Below, piece by piece: positions 1-11,712 of a stretch of 64,000 nt of DNA. A program made the position numbers and the translations under genes. The notes below the pieces were generated by a model. It was not told the origin of the DNA and searched no databases. It worked only from the letters and a program-made list of their open reading frames with translations. How positions within the stretch are numbered: the first letter of the stretch is position 1; the number at the start of each line of letters is the position of its first letter. The stretch lies in the NCBI GenBank assembly GCA_032207245.1, contig CM063498.1, positions 94,620,301-94,684,300 of the forward strand. Reading direction: 5' to 3'. Source of the DNA: Pardosa pseudoannulata. Its lineage: Eukaryota > Arthropoda > Arachnida > Araneae > Lycosidae.

Positions 1-1147
1 TATCTGTCCGTCTGTCCTCGAATTTATGAAGCTGTTAGACCTGGAATGGATAAAGACATCCATATTAGATTCTTGATGAGTTAGGGTTAGCAAAATTCAA
101 AATGAGTAGAGTTTATCTTCTCCTAATCTATAAGTCTCATTCTAAAATAAATTGGTATAAATATGCTTCATATCACAGCGAAAAATACTGTCGTCTTTAA
201 AATGTTCGGAATCTACCCCTTTCCCTCTTTGAGCGTTTAACGCCATTATTTCAAGCCCTATTTTCCCCGGTTAAGAGCAAGTGATTAAATTTATCGATTT
301 ATCATATAATAAATAAGTAAAAATAACATTTTTTTCTAGCATTATGACGTTATTTATTTAACCATCTCATTTAATCATTTCTTATTTTAAATTATTCAAA
401 TATCGTCTGCATTATTTTCATACAGTTTATCACGGGACTTAGATATTACATAAATAATTTTCTTTTACATTAGGCTTAAATAATTGATCAGGTACATATG
501 TGATAATTTTAAATTCAATCATCTATTATTTTTCGGGCAATGAAAATTTTATGACTCGTATTAACAACAAATTCTATCTACCTCCAGGGTGAAGTGGAAA
601 TGATAATTTCATTTCTTTACTTCCATTAATTACTGTGGCAAAAAGATTGGGAAGAACTTAACGATAATTTCGACTTAGTTAAGAAAACTATGAATTATCT
701 TTGTAAATGAATTTAACGTGATTCTAAACTGAATTCACAGTATCGGGAGACTTAAGAGATAAACAAGTTATTGAGCGTGTACCAGATAATTCTCAGTCAA
801 AAAACAAACCATTTTTTTACCTGCCTCATAGGGTACTTTACAATTCTGGAAAATTAAAAATTTTACTGATCCCGTCATTGAAGATAAACAAATTATTGAA
901 TGTGTACCAGATAATTCTCAGTCAAAAAACAAACCATTTTTTTACCTGCCTCATAGGGTACTTTACAATTCTGGAAAATTAAAAATTTTACTGATCCCGT
1001 CATTGAAGATAAACAAGTTATTGAACGTGTACCAGATAATTCTCAGTCAAAAAACAAACCATTTTTTTACCTGCTTCATAGGGTACTTTACAATTCTGGA
1101 AAATTAAAAATTTTACTGATCCCGTCATATGACGAGCTATATGCTAG
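1..1147 (+). mobile_element. Helitron, non-autonomous, 5' part cut by window edge
   Basis: The 3' terminus is seen directly: a short GC hairpin (cccgtcatatgacgag, the second arm mutated) followed by ctatatgCTAG ending at 1147. The left part begins with a CTGTCCGTCTGTC stretch, as Helitron 5' regions of this type do. The sequence from about 200 to 430 is co-linear with the complete Helitron at 26028-27150, including the shared ccccttt, ttttccccggtta and taatcatttcttatttta blocks. No Rep/helicase coding sequence is visible, so it would depend on an autonomous relative. The base after CTAG is C rather than the usual T. The last ~390 bp is a tandem triplication, listed separately. The true 5' end may lie just outside the window. 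Confidence 0.7.
757..1131 (+). repeat. Three tandem 125-bp copies of Helitron 3' end
   Basis: The block gataaacaa..attattga..gtgtaccagataattctcag through ttttactgatcccgtcat occurs three times, with starts spaced exactly 125 bp apart (761, 886, 1011). The copies differ by only a few bases. The two inner copies stop inside the terminal hairpin (cccgtcatt, then gaagataaac resumes), and only the last has the full hairpin and CTAG. The junction inside the terminator suggests faulty termination or template switching during Helitron replication; that mechanism is inference. Confidence 0.85.
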
Positions 1148-2598
1148 CTGTATATAATTGCAGATGCTGGAGATATTGGTATATGGTTTATAGAATTGCC
1201 TTATGCCTTCGTTGAAAAAGAAAATTCATTCAAAGAAAACATAAAAATACGACATACTGTTTTTAGCTGTACCTAAACAAGCACATGAGTAAGCACTAAT
1301 GGGTTAAATGTAACGATTTTCGTAATAATGGGTAAATGTACGGGCACTTCAAAATGTCTTGGATAAATGCATCGCTGGGTCATTGACAATGAGAACTTAC
1401 AGGTTTACTCATGTAGAAGAATATAAAGCTATCGCTAAAATGGAAGGTTTAAAAGGTCATTGTACAACTTTTCGGACCCTTAAACTTCTGGAGCATAGTG
1501 GCAGTTCTACTTAAGCTTCTACAACAAAAAGGGGAAAATTCGAAATCTTTATTAGTTTTCAGTCATAAATGCTTATTTCTAGAATTCCAGTATTGAATTC
1601 CCACTTGTGAGTGCGCATTTCCCAATTCGTTCTGACTCATAACATCCGGAGCAGGCCCGAGCCCGCAGTTTTGTTTGTTAAACCGTAAAAATATATTCTA
1701 TTTTCCCGACTGCTCGCAATAACTTGTCGGATTTCACAACGTAATGGCTTCGCTTACGAGTCATTTTAGGCGTTTCACATCGCCGAGTTCGGGCATAATC
1801 CAATTCGAGTTTGTTCGGTGCTTAATATTTCCTGTGCTCGGAATGGAGGGGGAGAGAAGAGTTTGAATGGTGGATTTTTACGATCTGCAACCGTAACTGT
1901 TGTTGCTGTTGTTGTTGACACGGTGGTCAAGGATCGTTCACTTTTACTGCTGCGGGGTGAAACAAGAATGAAATTCGAAAGAGCTTCTTTTGTCGGATGG
2001 GGGAATGTTCCGCATCATTTGGGGTTTTAGCAGAGCTGGAGAAACTACGCGTGACGATGCGGTCAAGAAACAGTTACAAATAACTTGGAGAGTGTGGTAT
2101 TTACATCAGGAGTTTTAAGTTCGGGGTACCTTTCAGCCGTTGCTGAGAAAGAAGGATGATTAAATAACACAATGGATCATCGGCTGTCAGGTGAAGGCTC
2201 TCGGCTAGGCAGCTATTTTGGGGAAAGAGATAGTTGTACAACATTCCAACTGTGACATAATCAGTATGCCCAGGATACTTTCCTAAGGGGAAAGATTAAA
2301 AACTTTTTATTTTGTAAACACTCATGGTAAGCTACCGTGATAAGTGGCAGTTTAAACATGATGGATGAAAGAGAAGTCGCCGTTTGCAATATTTTCCAAA
2401 TTCTTCTCGATCTTTTTAACAAAGATAATGAGTCAGCGTGATTCATACGAAAATAAGCCTTTTTTTTCTGGACCAAAAAGACTATTTCCTGATTGTTGCA
2501 ACTTTTTTAGGTGGTTAATGAACATGGTATTTAGGTAGTCCGATCACCAATACCTCTGAAATCTACTCTTTATATACTTTTTACACCCCACTTAAAGC
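1148..2598. other. No gene found; GC-richer patch at 1600-2060
   Basis: Mostly AT-rich unique-looking sequence. Between about 1600 and 2060 base composition rises and CpG dinucleotides become common (cccgagcccgc, catcgccgagttcggg, gctgcgggg), ending near a GTTGTTGCTGTTGTTG run. A 70-codon open frame (1818-2030) crosses it but has no recognisable domain. The patch could be a distant exon, UTR or regulatory element, and nothing in it decides between these. Confidence 0.3.
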
Positions 2599-2770
2599 CA
2601 AACGATGGACGAGTGGCTCATCCTCGGTACCGGAGTTCGTGGGTTCGAATCCCCCTGTGACATAGATGTTCGTAGGCGTTTGTATTCGGGGATTCTACAG
2701 TAGGTCCCTGTCTAATTAACCCCCGTATTGCAGAAAAGAAGACTCAAACCTGTTTGCTCCAAACTAAACC
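2599..2770 (+). mobile_element. SINE family A (tRNA-derived), copy 1
   Basis: The tRNA-like head has an A-box-like stretch (gatggacgagtggctc) and a clear B box, GGGTTCGAATCCCCC at about 2641. The family body follows (gatgttcgtag, cggggattctacagtaggtccctgtctaatta) and it ends at gctccaaactaaacc. Such elements are RNA polymerase III transcripts moved by a LINE reverse transcriptase. The copy is diverged from the other family-A copies in the window. Confidence 0.85.
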
Positions 2771-3154
2771 TAATCCTAATTATCCCCTTAACGTGCACGC
2801 CCGAGTTAACTCGAGAGCACTAAACTAGCCAAACTGTGCACACTCGAGATAATTCGAGACGCCTTGTACTCGAATGCAATCGACAACTAAAAATAGTAAT
2901 GAGAAAGCAAACAAAAAATTGTTTTATTGATATTTATCATTTACATGGGATTGTAAGCTTAGCACTTACTTATCCAAGTATAGAATATATTTTTTTTTCT
3001 AAATTCAACGCTCTAAATCGTGTATTTTAAAAATTTAAAAAAATTTACATTAAAAAATTGATTTTTTTTGACCAGCCTTTAAAAAACTTAAAAATGAGTT
3101 AAACTTAAAAAAGAGAAAAAGATACTGTTTAAATAAGTAACGAATGAAAACGCT

Positions 3155-3326
3155 GAATGATGCCCGAATGGTAGAGCGCTGTTCTTCGGTACCGGAGTTC
3201 ACGGGTTTGAATCCCATTGCTGGTATGGTTGTTCGTAGCCGTTCAGAATCGGCTTTAAGCAGTAGGTCCCTATCTCATTATCCTTCGTGAACAAAACAGT
3301 AGACCGTAGAGCTCCAAACCAAACCA
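3155..3326 (+). mobile_element. SINE family A, copy 2
   Basis: A box gcccgaatggtagagcgctg and B box GGGTTTGAATCCCA are followed by the conserved body gttcgtagccgttcagaatc ggctttaagcagtaggtccc and the end gctccaaaccaaacc. It lies 385 bp downstream of copy 1 in the same orientation. Confidence 0.88.
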
Positions 3327-4117
3327 ACGAATTTAAAAGTATTATTACGGGTTTTCTGTGCTAAGCAATACGATTGTAATGTTTTGCTAAAAACAAGAAG
3401 GTAATCTTGAAAATAATTTGGCGTTTGTTTCATTTTACTTCACATTTAAGTATATGGCTGCGATTATTTTGTTTTACTAATTCGTAAAAATAAAGTTTAT
3501 TTCACTATCCGGAATAGCAAACATAATTAAATTGTACAGAAAAAAAATGTTTTTTGTAGTGTATTGGTAAATGAATAAGCTTGTTAAGTGGTTAAAAGAC
3601 ATTTTTGTAATACAATATAACATAAAGAAAGCTTTCATAAGTGAGTAAAATTAAAAAAAAAATCTTTTAAACATTTTAATACAAAGTACTGTTTGTATTG
3701 TATCTCAAATAATATGTTTTTCTTTTATTGTTTTAAATTGTATAGCTTAAAATATGTTTTTAAAGATTTTTGCTGCTGAACAGGATATAAAAGAGACACG
3801 TTTTGAATACTTTAAAGGTCAATTTAAAATAGGAAAACACAGAATTGAGGTTACCTGAATTGACATTCTAAAAAAGACTCACAAACCTGTAAAATGGTAT
3901 TGTTTGTTAGTTGCAAACAGAATTTCATGCAATCTAACCTAATTTTTGATTTCTCAGAGTTACAACATAACAACACCCTATATGATACATATAATCAAAA
4001 AGTACCAATAATTAAAATATTTCAAAGGGATTTTCAGAGTGAATTATTATAGTATGTTTGTATATTTGAAAAAATTTGCTAGAAAATATTTTTATATGAA
4101 ATATGTAAATTATTTTA
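3327..4117. other. AT-rich stretch, no gene found
   Basis: Very AT-rich with many stop codons in all frames. I see no repeat family member or conserved motif here. Confidence 0.5.
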
Positions 4118-4292
4118 GGTTTGGTTTAGAGTGCTACGGTCTACTTTTTTGCAACACGAGGGTTAATGTGACCGGGACCTACAGCTTAAAGCTGATTCCG
4201 AACGGCTACGAACATCCATGCCACTGTGGAATTCGAACCCACGAACTCCGGTACCGAAAACCAGCACACTAACCAATCGGCTATCGTTCGGC
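4118..4292 (-). mobile_element. SINE family A, copy 3
   Basis: Reverse orientation: ggtttggtttagagtgctac (3' end), aacacgagggttaatgtgac, gacctacagcttaaagctga, then the B-box complement ggaattcgaaccca and the A-box complement aaccaatcggctatcgttcg. It is nearly full length. The short open frames overlapping it (4039-4272, 4186-4371, 4226-4462) are translations of SINE sequence, not genes. Confidence 0.88.
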
Positions 4293-6890
4293 AAAAAAAA
4301 ATTATTTTAGGAGTAAATAAAAGTCGGGAAACATTGGGTAGAATAAATAAAATTGAAATAATTCTGCTCATGAGCAGAATAAATAAAAAGAATGATGTAT
4401 ATATTTGTCATTATTTTCAAAAAGTGTTTGCAGAATGTAATTCATCCTCCACAGCACAATAATTTTTTTAATATTTTACATGAAAAATTTTCTAATGATC
4501 TCTCATTCATTTTATTTTTGCTTTATAGTAAATTAATTCTTGTATAATTCATCATGAAAAAATTACTTCGATTAATAACAAATTAAATGTGTTACAAAAT
4601 ATTAAACGGTTGAAAAGTTAGTGCATTTTTTTAACGTTTGTGGCTCCCACATTCTTAAGAGAAAATGGTAACCTCCAAAAACATTTTTTAAGCTTTGCAG
4701 CAAACATTACAATCACGTTTTAATTCATAAACCAATTTAACGCCTATTCAGAAAAATAAAGTCTGTTTGAATGATTCATTTAATTAAAATTTAATTTTAT
4801 AAAACATTTTTTAAAGTTTTTAGAGATCCTTATAATTTTTTCAAGTATTAATATCTTTACTGCAAAGTTTTATATAAAGCCTTGTGCATTAAACTGCCTA
4901 TGGATTTTTAGATACCACTAAAACTATATTTTATATAAAAAAATCTACTGAAACTTGTAGTGCAAAACAATAAAATTTGACAGCCTATTGTATGTATATG
5001 TAACTATTAAAAATGACCAACTAATAGCTAAATCTATACACACGTCTACTTTTATATCATAGAGAACCGGCATAAAAAGTTTAACACTTCTATCTAAAAT
5101 GCATAAAAACCTTCGCAATTAATACATGCAATTGAAGGAAAAACAAATATGGAGAAAAATAACATAAAATACAAAGCAAATGTAAATATGGCACAAATAA
5201 ATGTGTAAAACATATTATTCTCGTTCGATGACAGTATAAACTGAGTATTCTAAATGGAGGATCTTAAAAGTGCTAACTGGGAACGAAACAAAACTTATCA
5301 ACCCTATTAGAAAGGAACAAATCACACCGAAAAGAAATAAAATTGTATATAATTTTAAGCCGCTTACAATTCAGAAAAAAATTAATATGTTCAAGAAGCT
5401 TGCACTTCTTCAAACTGGTAGTAGAATTAAATAGAATTTATTACTGATTATAACCTGATTATGACCTGAAATTAAGTAAGATTAAGAAGGTTAGTAGAAC
5501 TTGTAAACGTAAATTACAAATTCTACTAACCAGATATGAAATATGTAACACACTGAAATCCAAAATATAAACGCAAAAGTGTAACCTTTGTGTTGGAATC
5601 AAGCATAACATGCAAAGCGAATGTAGTAAAACACAAATAAATATAATTTTTCTATTTTCACTCTATTTGTGCCTGAGTTTGCATTGTATGCTACATTCTG
5701 GCTCAAAGGTTTCACATTCTCGTTTGGCAAAAAAGCCATTTCAATATCTTGAATGCTAATAAAAACTCTATATAAATGAAATCATTTACTTAAATAACCT
5801 TTGAAATATTGAAAATACAGGCTTCAAATTTTGTATGCATGTTTAGAAAGGTTAGAACAATAATTTGAGCCAATAATAATAACAGTAATGATCATGATGA
5901 TAGTAATAATAAATTCGATATTTGAACCACGTTTGAAGTACCATGTCCCCGTAAATTTGTTTTCTTTGGTGATCTGAACAATTGTAACCTCCCGCTTGTT
6001 TTATTGCAATACACAAATTATAACAGTATTACTATCGTAAAATAACACACGTAAGACATTAACTGCATGTAAATCTGGTGATTCGGCAAGCAAACCAGTG
6101 TCATTTCTATTTGTCTCGCGTCGCAGTAATTCATCCCCGCCCATGGGCAAGTGCTCCTCGGTGAAGATGTTCGACAACTCATGAATATTTACTGCGCACA
6201 ATTATTCGTGACGTTTGCAATTTTCAATGGGGAGTAACTAAGCTAAACAAGACTTACTTCAAAAGTATAGTCGTGATTCATTCTTGGGTCCGTTAATCTT
6301 GATTCAGTGCTTAAATTAGCTACACAGAAACACCTCTGGATGACTTTGGATAGTTATTATTAACAAGGTCTGGAGGCAGACGCCATTAGATTTAGTAGAC
6401 GCAATTATGTATACACGTAATTCGCAGTATATATTTATGAACATCAGAGACATAACATGCAGTGATGATAGTCTGTGAGGAATTAATTTTCAGATTTGAG
6501 TTTTCAAAGCGATTTCTTATTCAGTGTATGGTAATAGTGTACTGAATTCAGTACACGGAAGACATACCTAACAGGCCTGTTATGCAATTTTATAAGAATT
6601 CCATGACTTTTCTAGACTTGACAATTCTTTCGAATTCATATGTATTTCACTAATTGATTTAAAGTAGCTATTAGGCAGGAAGGTAACCAGAACTTTTCTG
6701 GTGGTGGGTCCAAAATTTTAATTCAAAGTACGGTGTACTTCCAATCTCATAAATAAGTTTCATTATACACACTCACACAAAGTACATAATACATACAACA
6801 ATCTTATACATATATCCATTATTTTGCATGAATACATAAATACTTCATAAAACAAATCAACAATGCTGAAGTTATTTCAATGTGTCTTAA
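4293..6890. other. No gene found; hairpin and weak repeats
   Basis: AT-rich noncoding sequence. It contains the hairpin at 5489-5531, a weak direct repeat (near 5163-5210 and 5600-5640, sharing caaagc(a/g)aatgta and cacaaataaat), and a segment at 5813-5945 related to one at 39230-39290 (caataatttgag, taaattcgatatt, then accatgtcccc or tctggtcccc). A 66-codon minus-strand open frame (6001-6201) in a slightly GC-richer stretch has no recognised domain. Confidence 0.4.
5489..5531. repeat. 18-bp inverted repeat (hairpin)
   Basis: Left arm ggttagtagaacttgtaa and right arm ttacaaattctactaacc pair over 18 bp with one mismatch around a 7-base loop. It could be the core of a small foldback element. 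No target duplication was identified. Confidence 0.7.
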
Positions 6891-6894
6891 AAAA

Positions 6895-7235
6895 TAAATT
6901 ACTAATATAATTATGTGTTTTAATTTACGTTTTTACTAGGTCTAAATTTACCTGGTAAATACTGGAGCATATTTAATTTACCCTCCAGTATTCACTAGAC
7001 GAATTTAAAGTAAAGTAATTTTATAAATAACTAGAAAATATGAAATATTCAGACAAGAATTATGACTTTTGATCCTTTTGTTTTTCTTTTACAAAATTAC
7101 ATATCTTATATGACAACAAGATTTGAAATCGAAAAGGCATAATCAGTAATTAATAAACTACCGTTTTATAGTAGTAAATTCATTCTTCTAACTTTTAAGG
7201 CTAACTTCTTCAGCTTATATAACCGAAAGTAAACC
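6895..7235 (-). repeat. Dispersed repeat R1, inverted copy
   Basis: On the minus strand this matches the pair at 18950-19260 and 19270-19665: ttactttcggttatataagc, then ggccttaaaa-like, aattactgattatgcc, ggtatataa-like, ctccagtatttacc and ggtaaatttagacctagtaaaaa. The identity is interrupted but co-linear over about 340 bp. No terminal inverted repeats or coding sequence were recognised, so the class is unknown. Confidence 0.65.
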
Positions 7236-7617
7236 TTAATTTTTAAAACTCTTCTAACCATCTATAGCCAAGTAACCCTAGCCTAACTCCTGTTGACAAA
7301 CTATGACGAAGAAATGTTTTTACCCTTTCATGGTTGAACACGACCTTTTTTACACTTGCGGTAAAAAACTAATAATGTACACAAATTTGAATAAGTTTGA
7401 AAAAAGCTTGCAATGCATACACCATACACTGAAAATATTTCGGGGAGGTTCCAGAGCCTCCTTCCCCCGACCCTCTTTAATACATTCTTGCTATGAGGCA
7501 TAAATACATAAAAATAATTTATATATTTACGTCTAATAACTTCGAGTACTGTATGTCACTTTATAAATTTTTAACTTTTACCACAAATGGAATAATTGCA
7601 ACAATCTAACAATCAGT

Positions 7618-8400
7618 GAACTTAAGTTGTCGACAGAAGGCGTCGTTGCACATTACTTTATTTATTGAGGTAGCTCAGTCAAGAAAGAAATTTCATAACC
7701 GAAGGATTGTGAGTTCAAGGCTCAAACGAGCCAAAGACTGTCTTTTTCGCTAACGCCGTCTGGGCCAAATAAAACAGACTCAGACTGTTCTCCAAAGGCA
7801 AATTATACCTTGTCAAACATGACGATCTTATAACCGGAGGATTGTGAGTTAAGACTCGTTAAGACTCGAATCAGCCAAAGACTTTCTTTTTGGCTAACTT
7901 CGTCTGAGTCAAGTAAAACAGACTCGGTCGCAATGTCCTCCAAGTGTAAATTATACCTCTAGAGGTGGTAAGCAAAACCTTGGACTCTTTTGTTTCGTCC
8001 TGCTTCTAAATTACGAGGAGCCAGCGGATGTAATGTTACTTGAGTCCGTGGAATTCGTTACAAATCAGTAAACTTAAGTTTTGACTAAAGTTGCCTACAG
8101 AAGCTATCGTTGCACATTACTAACTGAGGTAGCTCAGTCGACAAAGATGACGATTACATAACCGGAGCATTGTGAGTTAAGACTCGTTAAGACTCGAATC
8201 AGCTTAAGTCTGTCTTTTTCGCTAACATCGTCTGAGCCAAGTAAAACAGACTCGGGGTCGCAATGACCTCCAAATGCAAATCAAACCTTTAGAGATAGTA
8301 GGCCGAGCCTCGGACTCTTTTGTTTCGTCCTGCTTCTAAATTACGAGTACGCAGCGGATGTAATGTTACTCGAGTCCGTAACATTCGGTACACTACACAT
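7618..8400 (+). mobile_element. SINE-B-like tRNA-derived repeat, duplicated
   Basis: Two units share gaggtagctcagtc (tRNA D-arm/A-box-like, at 7667 and near 8125), then ataaccggagnattgtgagt (anticodon and T-arm-like), gactcgttaagactcgaatc, gtctnagncaagtaaaacag and actcttttgtttcgtcctgc. The second unit (about 8068-8400) repeats the first at roughly 320-330 bp offset, and the first unit additionally holds a partial head (7667-7815). The head resembles that of the SINE at 52563-52856, while the body differs. Rather than three independent insertions, the arrangement looks like a local tandem duplication of a SINE-containing segment. Confidence 0.65.
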
Positions 8401-8828
8401 CAAGGCCGTAGGCAAGTGGAGAAATTTAGGGAACCAGCTCCCTACCGAAATTCTAAAAGACCTTTTCGTGGAAAGAAAATGGACCCTGTGTATGGGTGTG
8501 TCATCTGCCTAGCTGTAGACAAGAGTGGGCATAGAAAAGTGACGTTGAGTTAAGGAGAAATTGAAAATTGGATTTGACATGTAAGAACAGATTGACTAGC
8601 ACTTTTGACAATTCATCCCAATATTGTTGCACAATCGGAAGGAACTGTGAAAAATTTTTGGCGAAAATTTCAAACAGAGCATATCTTATAATATACAGGT
8701 AAAAATTTGAACATTTTCATTTTCTTTCAAAATTATTCTTTTTCTTCAGTCATACTTCTATTTTAAAAATCAGAATTTAATACCATGTATAGTTTATATA
8801 TTTTCAGTGATAATTTTATTTTAACTTT

Positions 8829-9150
8829 TAAAGCATCAAAGATACAGATTTCATATTTTTAATGCATATGTAGAACGATAATTTGAGGAAAATAGAAATA
8901 TCGATATTTAACTCTATTTGGAGTATCATTAAAAAGTAAAATAGAAGAATGAACAAAGATGAAAAAACATTGAGTAAGCCCTTTAAAGTTTTTATTTATA
9001 AAAAAGTTCCTGTTATGTAAATCATATACGCAAATAACCTTTAAAGCATAAAAGATATAGATTTCATATTTTGAATGCATATGTAGAACGATAATTTGAG
9101 GAAAATAGAAATATCGATATTTAACTCTATTTGGAGTATCATTAAAAAGT
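8829..9150 (+). repeat. Direct repeat, ~108-bp units at 8829 and 9043
   Basis: The block aaagcat(c/a)aa(a/)gata.agatttcatatt through gatatttaactctatttgga gtatcattaaaaagt occurs at 8829-8938 and again at 9043-9149, almost identically. The minus-strand 124-codon open frame here (8859-9233) is the translation of the repeat and contains the same peptide twice, so it is not a likely gene. Confidence 0.8.
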
Positions 9151-10115
9151 CCTTTAAAGAAGGATAAACAAAGATAAAAAAGAACTATAAGAAAAATCTG
9201 TGAACAATGACGTTTTATCTGCAAATCTCTCAAAAGTGTTGAACCGAAAACTACATAATTGTACGACTTTCATATTTTATTCCACTGGACTTTTTAATTT
9301 GCTTTAAAAAAAGGAGTTTTTATTCTATAGAATTTTAACAACATCTTGATACCTGAACTTAATAAAAGAATTGAAACTGATAAAACAAAAAAAGAATGAA
9401 AAAGGAGTGAACAACCTGTTGGTACTGCCACTACCCTCATAAACGAATACTCTATTTTTGAAAAAGGAAATTCCCCCTTGTAGAGAAAATGTATTCTACT
9501 TTTTAGGAACGACTCAACGTTTTTCCGCTTTCTAACATCTTAGTCTTTTTCAATTGTGAAATTCCCTCTTTATGAGTCATTTTTCCCTTTGGTCAAGAGG
9601 ATTTTTTTTCCGTAGCTGATTTTTTACGAGCACGCACGCTAAATGTATTTAAGTTTTCGTTATAAGAGGCACGTATCGTAAAAAGAAACCGGTCCTCACA
9701 TAATAGAGTTAATAACTAAATTATGTGTGACGTTGCCATTAATCAGGATATTCTAGACTTTAGAAGGATTTTATTTATTTATTTTTTAATGCAAATGGTA
9801 TATCAACAAATATTCTCTACTGTGGAAACTGAGAGTTGCAGGACCCTTTACTATAATTACACCTTATGAATATGTTAGCATTGAACACAGTTCTTATTAG
9901 GAATAGAAGTTCTCCTCTCGATAACCTCAATGTGCTAGCTGGTACACATTTCTAGAACTCTTCAAAAAATTGATTTTTCAAAGTTTATTTCCTCTGATAG
10001 CTATTTTTTTTCTCTATCTTATTTCACAAACTGCATAAAATATTCCGAAAACTCAAATTTTAATAAATAAAAATATGTATTGAATCTAACTCGATAATAG
10101 TCGATAGAACAAGAT
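9151..10115. other. No gene found
   Basis: AT-rich unique-looking sequence with all frames closed over short distances. No repeat-family member was recognised. Confidence 0.4.
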
Positions 10116-10119
10116 TTAA

Positions 10120-10622
10120 CCCTTTGAGGGGCACCCACAGAAGCTCTTTGGTTTTTAATGAAATTAGTTTATAAATGTTATCTTTGAACTTTTTAAATAA
10201 AAAATATATGAAGAATAAATTATATTACTTGAGGAATAAGCAAGGGGTAAATTGATTGCGTAATCACCTCCCTTGGAACAGCATGAAAATGACACATTTT
10301 TTAATAACATTGGAAAAATAATTTATAATTTTTGTTAAAAGTGAGTATAAATCAAATAGATAAGAAATTTATATGTGAAGTTTAAATAGGTACTTTTATT
10401 TTAAAGTCTTAACTTTGAAAAATCGAATTTTTGCTTTTAGGATCGGATTTTGATAGAGCTTGATTCTAAAAGAAGATTTTGACAGGAATAATTAAAAGAA
10501 GGAAAAAAATTAAGTATCGATAGTTTGATGAAAAATTGAAAATCAAAAACATTTTTTATATATAAATCAGAGAAAAAATTTTAACAGCCAGTATATTATA
10601 TATACCAGTGCTCTTCAAAGGG
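10120..10622. mobile_element. piggyBac-type MITE, 503 bp, TTAA-flanked
   Basis: The left end is TTAA (10116-10119) followed by CCCTTTGAGGGGCAC. The right end, read inward on the minus strand, is CCCTTTGAAGAGCAC bounded by TTAA (10623-10626). The terminal inverted repeats therefore match 13 of 15 bases, begin with CCC and sit exactly inside TTAA duplications, the signature of piggyBac elements. The interior is AT-rich with no open frame, so it is non-autonomous. Confidence 0.85.
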
Positions 10623-10626
10623 TTAA

Positions 10627-11528
10627 AAGTTGATATGTTGATAATACGGAAATAAAACATAAAATTTTTCTCTCATTACTGCTAATATCTTTAAATTACA
10701 ATTTATAGCAACGTAAAATTTTATTAAAGAATAAAATTTATCGTCTTAATACACTGTCTGTTTTATTTATTTTGTAGCCCCCACTTTAGCCATTCAAGTT
10801 TCCCTAAATTAAAATTTAGCCGTATCATAGTGAACAAATTGTAATTTAGAGTACCAATAGTTTTTTCCTCCGTGTTGAAGAAAGAAGCAAAAAAAATTAA
10901 AGTTAGAAAAATTTTCAAAAACTAAGGAAAAATCCACACTGAAGATTCTATTATTAGTTCTCTAAAAAAATTTCAAAATAACAATAAAATAATCTAATTT
11001 TATGTACTATTAATCACCACAAAATTTTCAAGGCTTTAATTTTCTCCAGTAATACATAAATGAATCGGACAAGAAACGCTGGATTTTACAATGGTTAAGT
11101 TTGTGGTGTTATTTTATATATCAATTACGGAATTTTACTGTTGTTTTTAGACATTCACTAAAATATATAAAAATACCATATACCTTTATTTTTTTAATGC
11201 TTACATTGTGCAGTTACACAGGGGCGCAATGTTTTTGCTTTTGAACATAGCATTTCAAAGATTAAATCCAACACCTTTCTCAGAGTTTTCATCATTGTAT
11301 TACTCTTATATCATACATAGTGAAAAGTCATTTTTTAAAAATTTAGCTTCTTTCTTTTAAAGATAGTGATAGGGTTCATCCAAGTACTATTTTTTAATTG
11401 AAAAATTCCATATTTGTTATCCAATTACACTGTGTAAGTCAATAGTCAGCAGTGTATTGTGTTACTTTTATAAAAATGGTGAATTATGCAATGAATCGGT
11501 ATGAATTTTGGAATTGGAGAATCATCTC
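10627..11528. other. No gene found
   Basis: AT-rich sequence. It may include the degraded interior of the hAT relic immediately downstream, but I could not follow a frame. Confidence 0.35.
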
Positions 11529-11590
11529 TGAAGAGCCCAATAAGGCAGATTTTTTTTACCCAGCATTACCGGAGCTCCATCAGTTGTAAT
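11529..11590 (-). pseudogene. hAT-like transposase fragment (TTDGAP motif)
   Basis: On the minus strand the frame reads ITTDGAPVMLGKKN followed by LPYWALQR and a stop. TDGAPxMxGxxNG is a well-known catalytic-region motif of ZBED/FAM200-type hAT transposases, and its Asp is one of the DDE residues. The frame closes on both sides, so only a relic remains. It lies directly inside the hAT terminal fragment at 11640-11712, on the strand expected if that end is the element's 5' end. Confidence 0.65.
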
Positions 11591-11639
11591 AATTTTTTAA
11601 AATATAATAACAAAATGAAAAGAAACTCGGGTACATTTA

Positions 11640-11712
11640 TCGAGAGCCACAAATAATCCTTCAAAGCGCGGCATGTGGCTCGCGAGCCGCAGGTTGGCCA
11701 CCCTTTATATAT
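11640..11712 (-). mobile_element. hAT terminal fragment
   Basis: The minus strand reads AGGGTGGCCAACCTGCGGC then TCGCGAGCCACATGCCGCGC, continuing as agccacaaat. The pattern GGGGTGGCCAACCTGCGGCTCGCGAGCC is a widespread hAT-element end in animals. The matching opposite end was not found, so the element is partial. Confidence 0.65.

Noticed and set aside
6001..6201. Minus-strand 66-codon frame (MCAVNIHELSNIFTEEHLPM)
   Set aside because: Balanced composition made it tempting as an exon, but no convincing donor or acceptor, domain or neighbour supports it.
7440..7475. GC-rich ggggaggttccagagcctccttccccc as a transposon end
   Set aside because: It contains a short inverted repeat (gaggttccagagcctc) but no partner end or target duplication was found.
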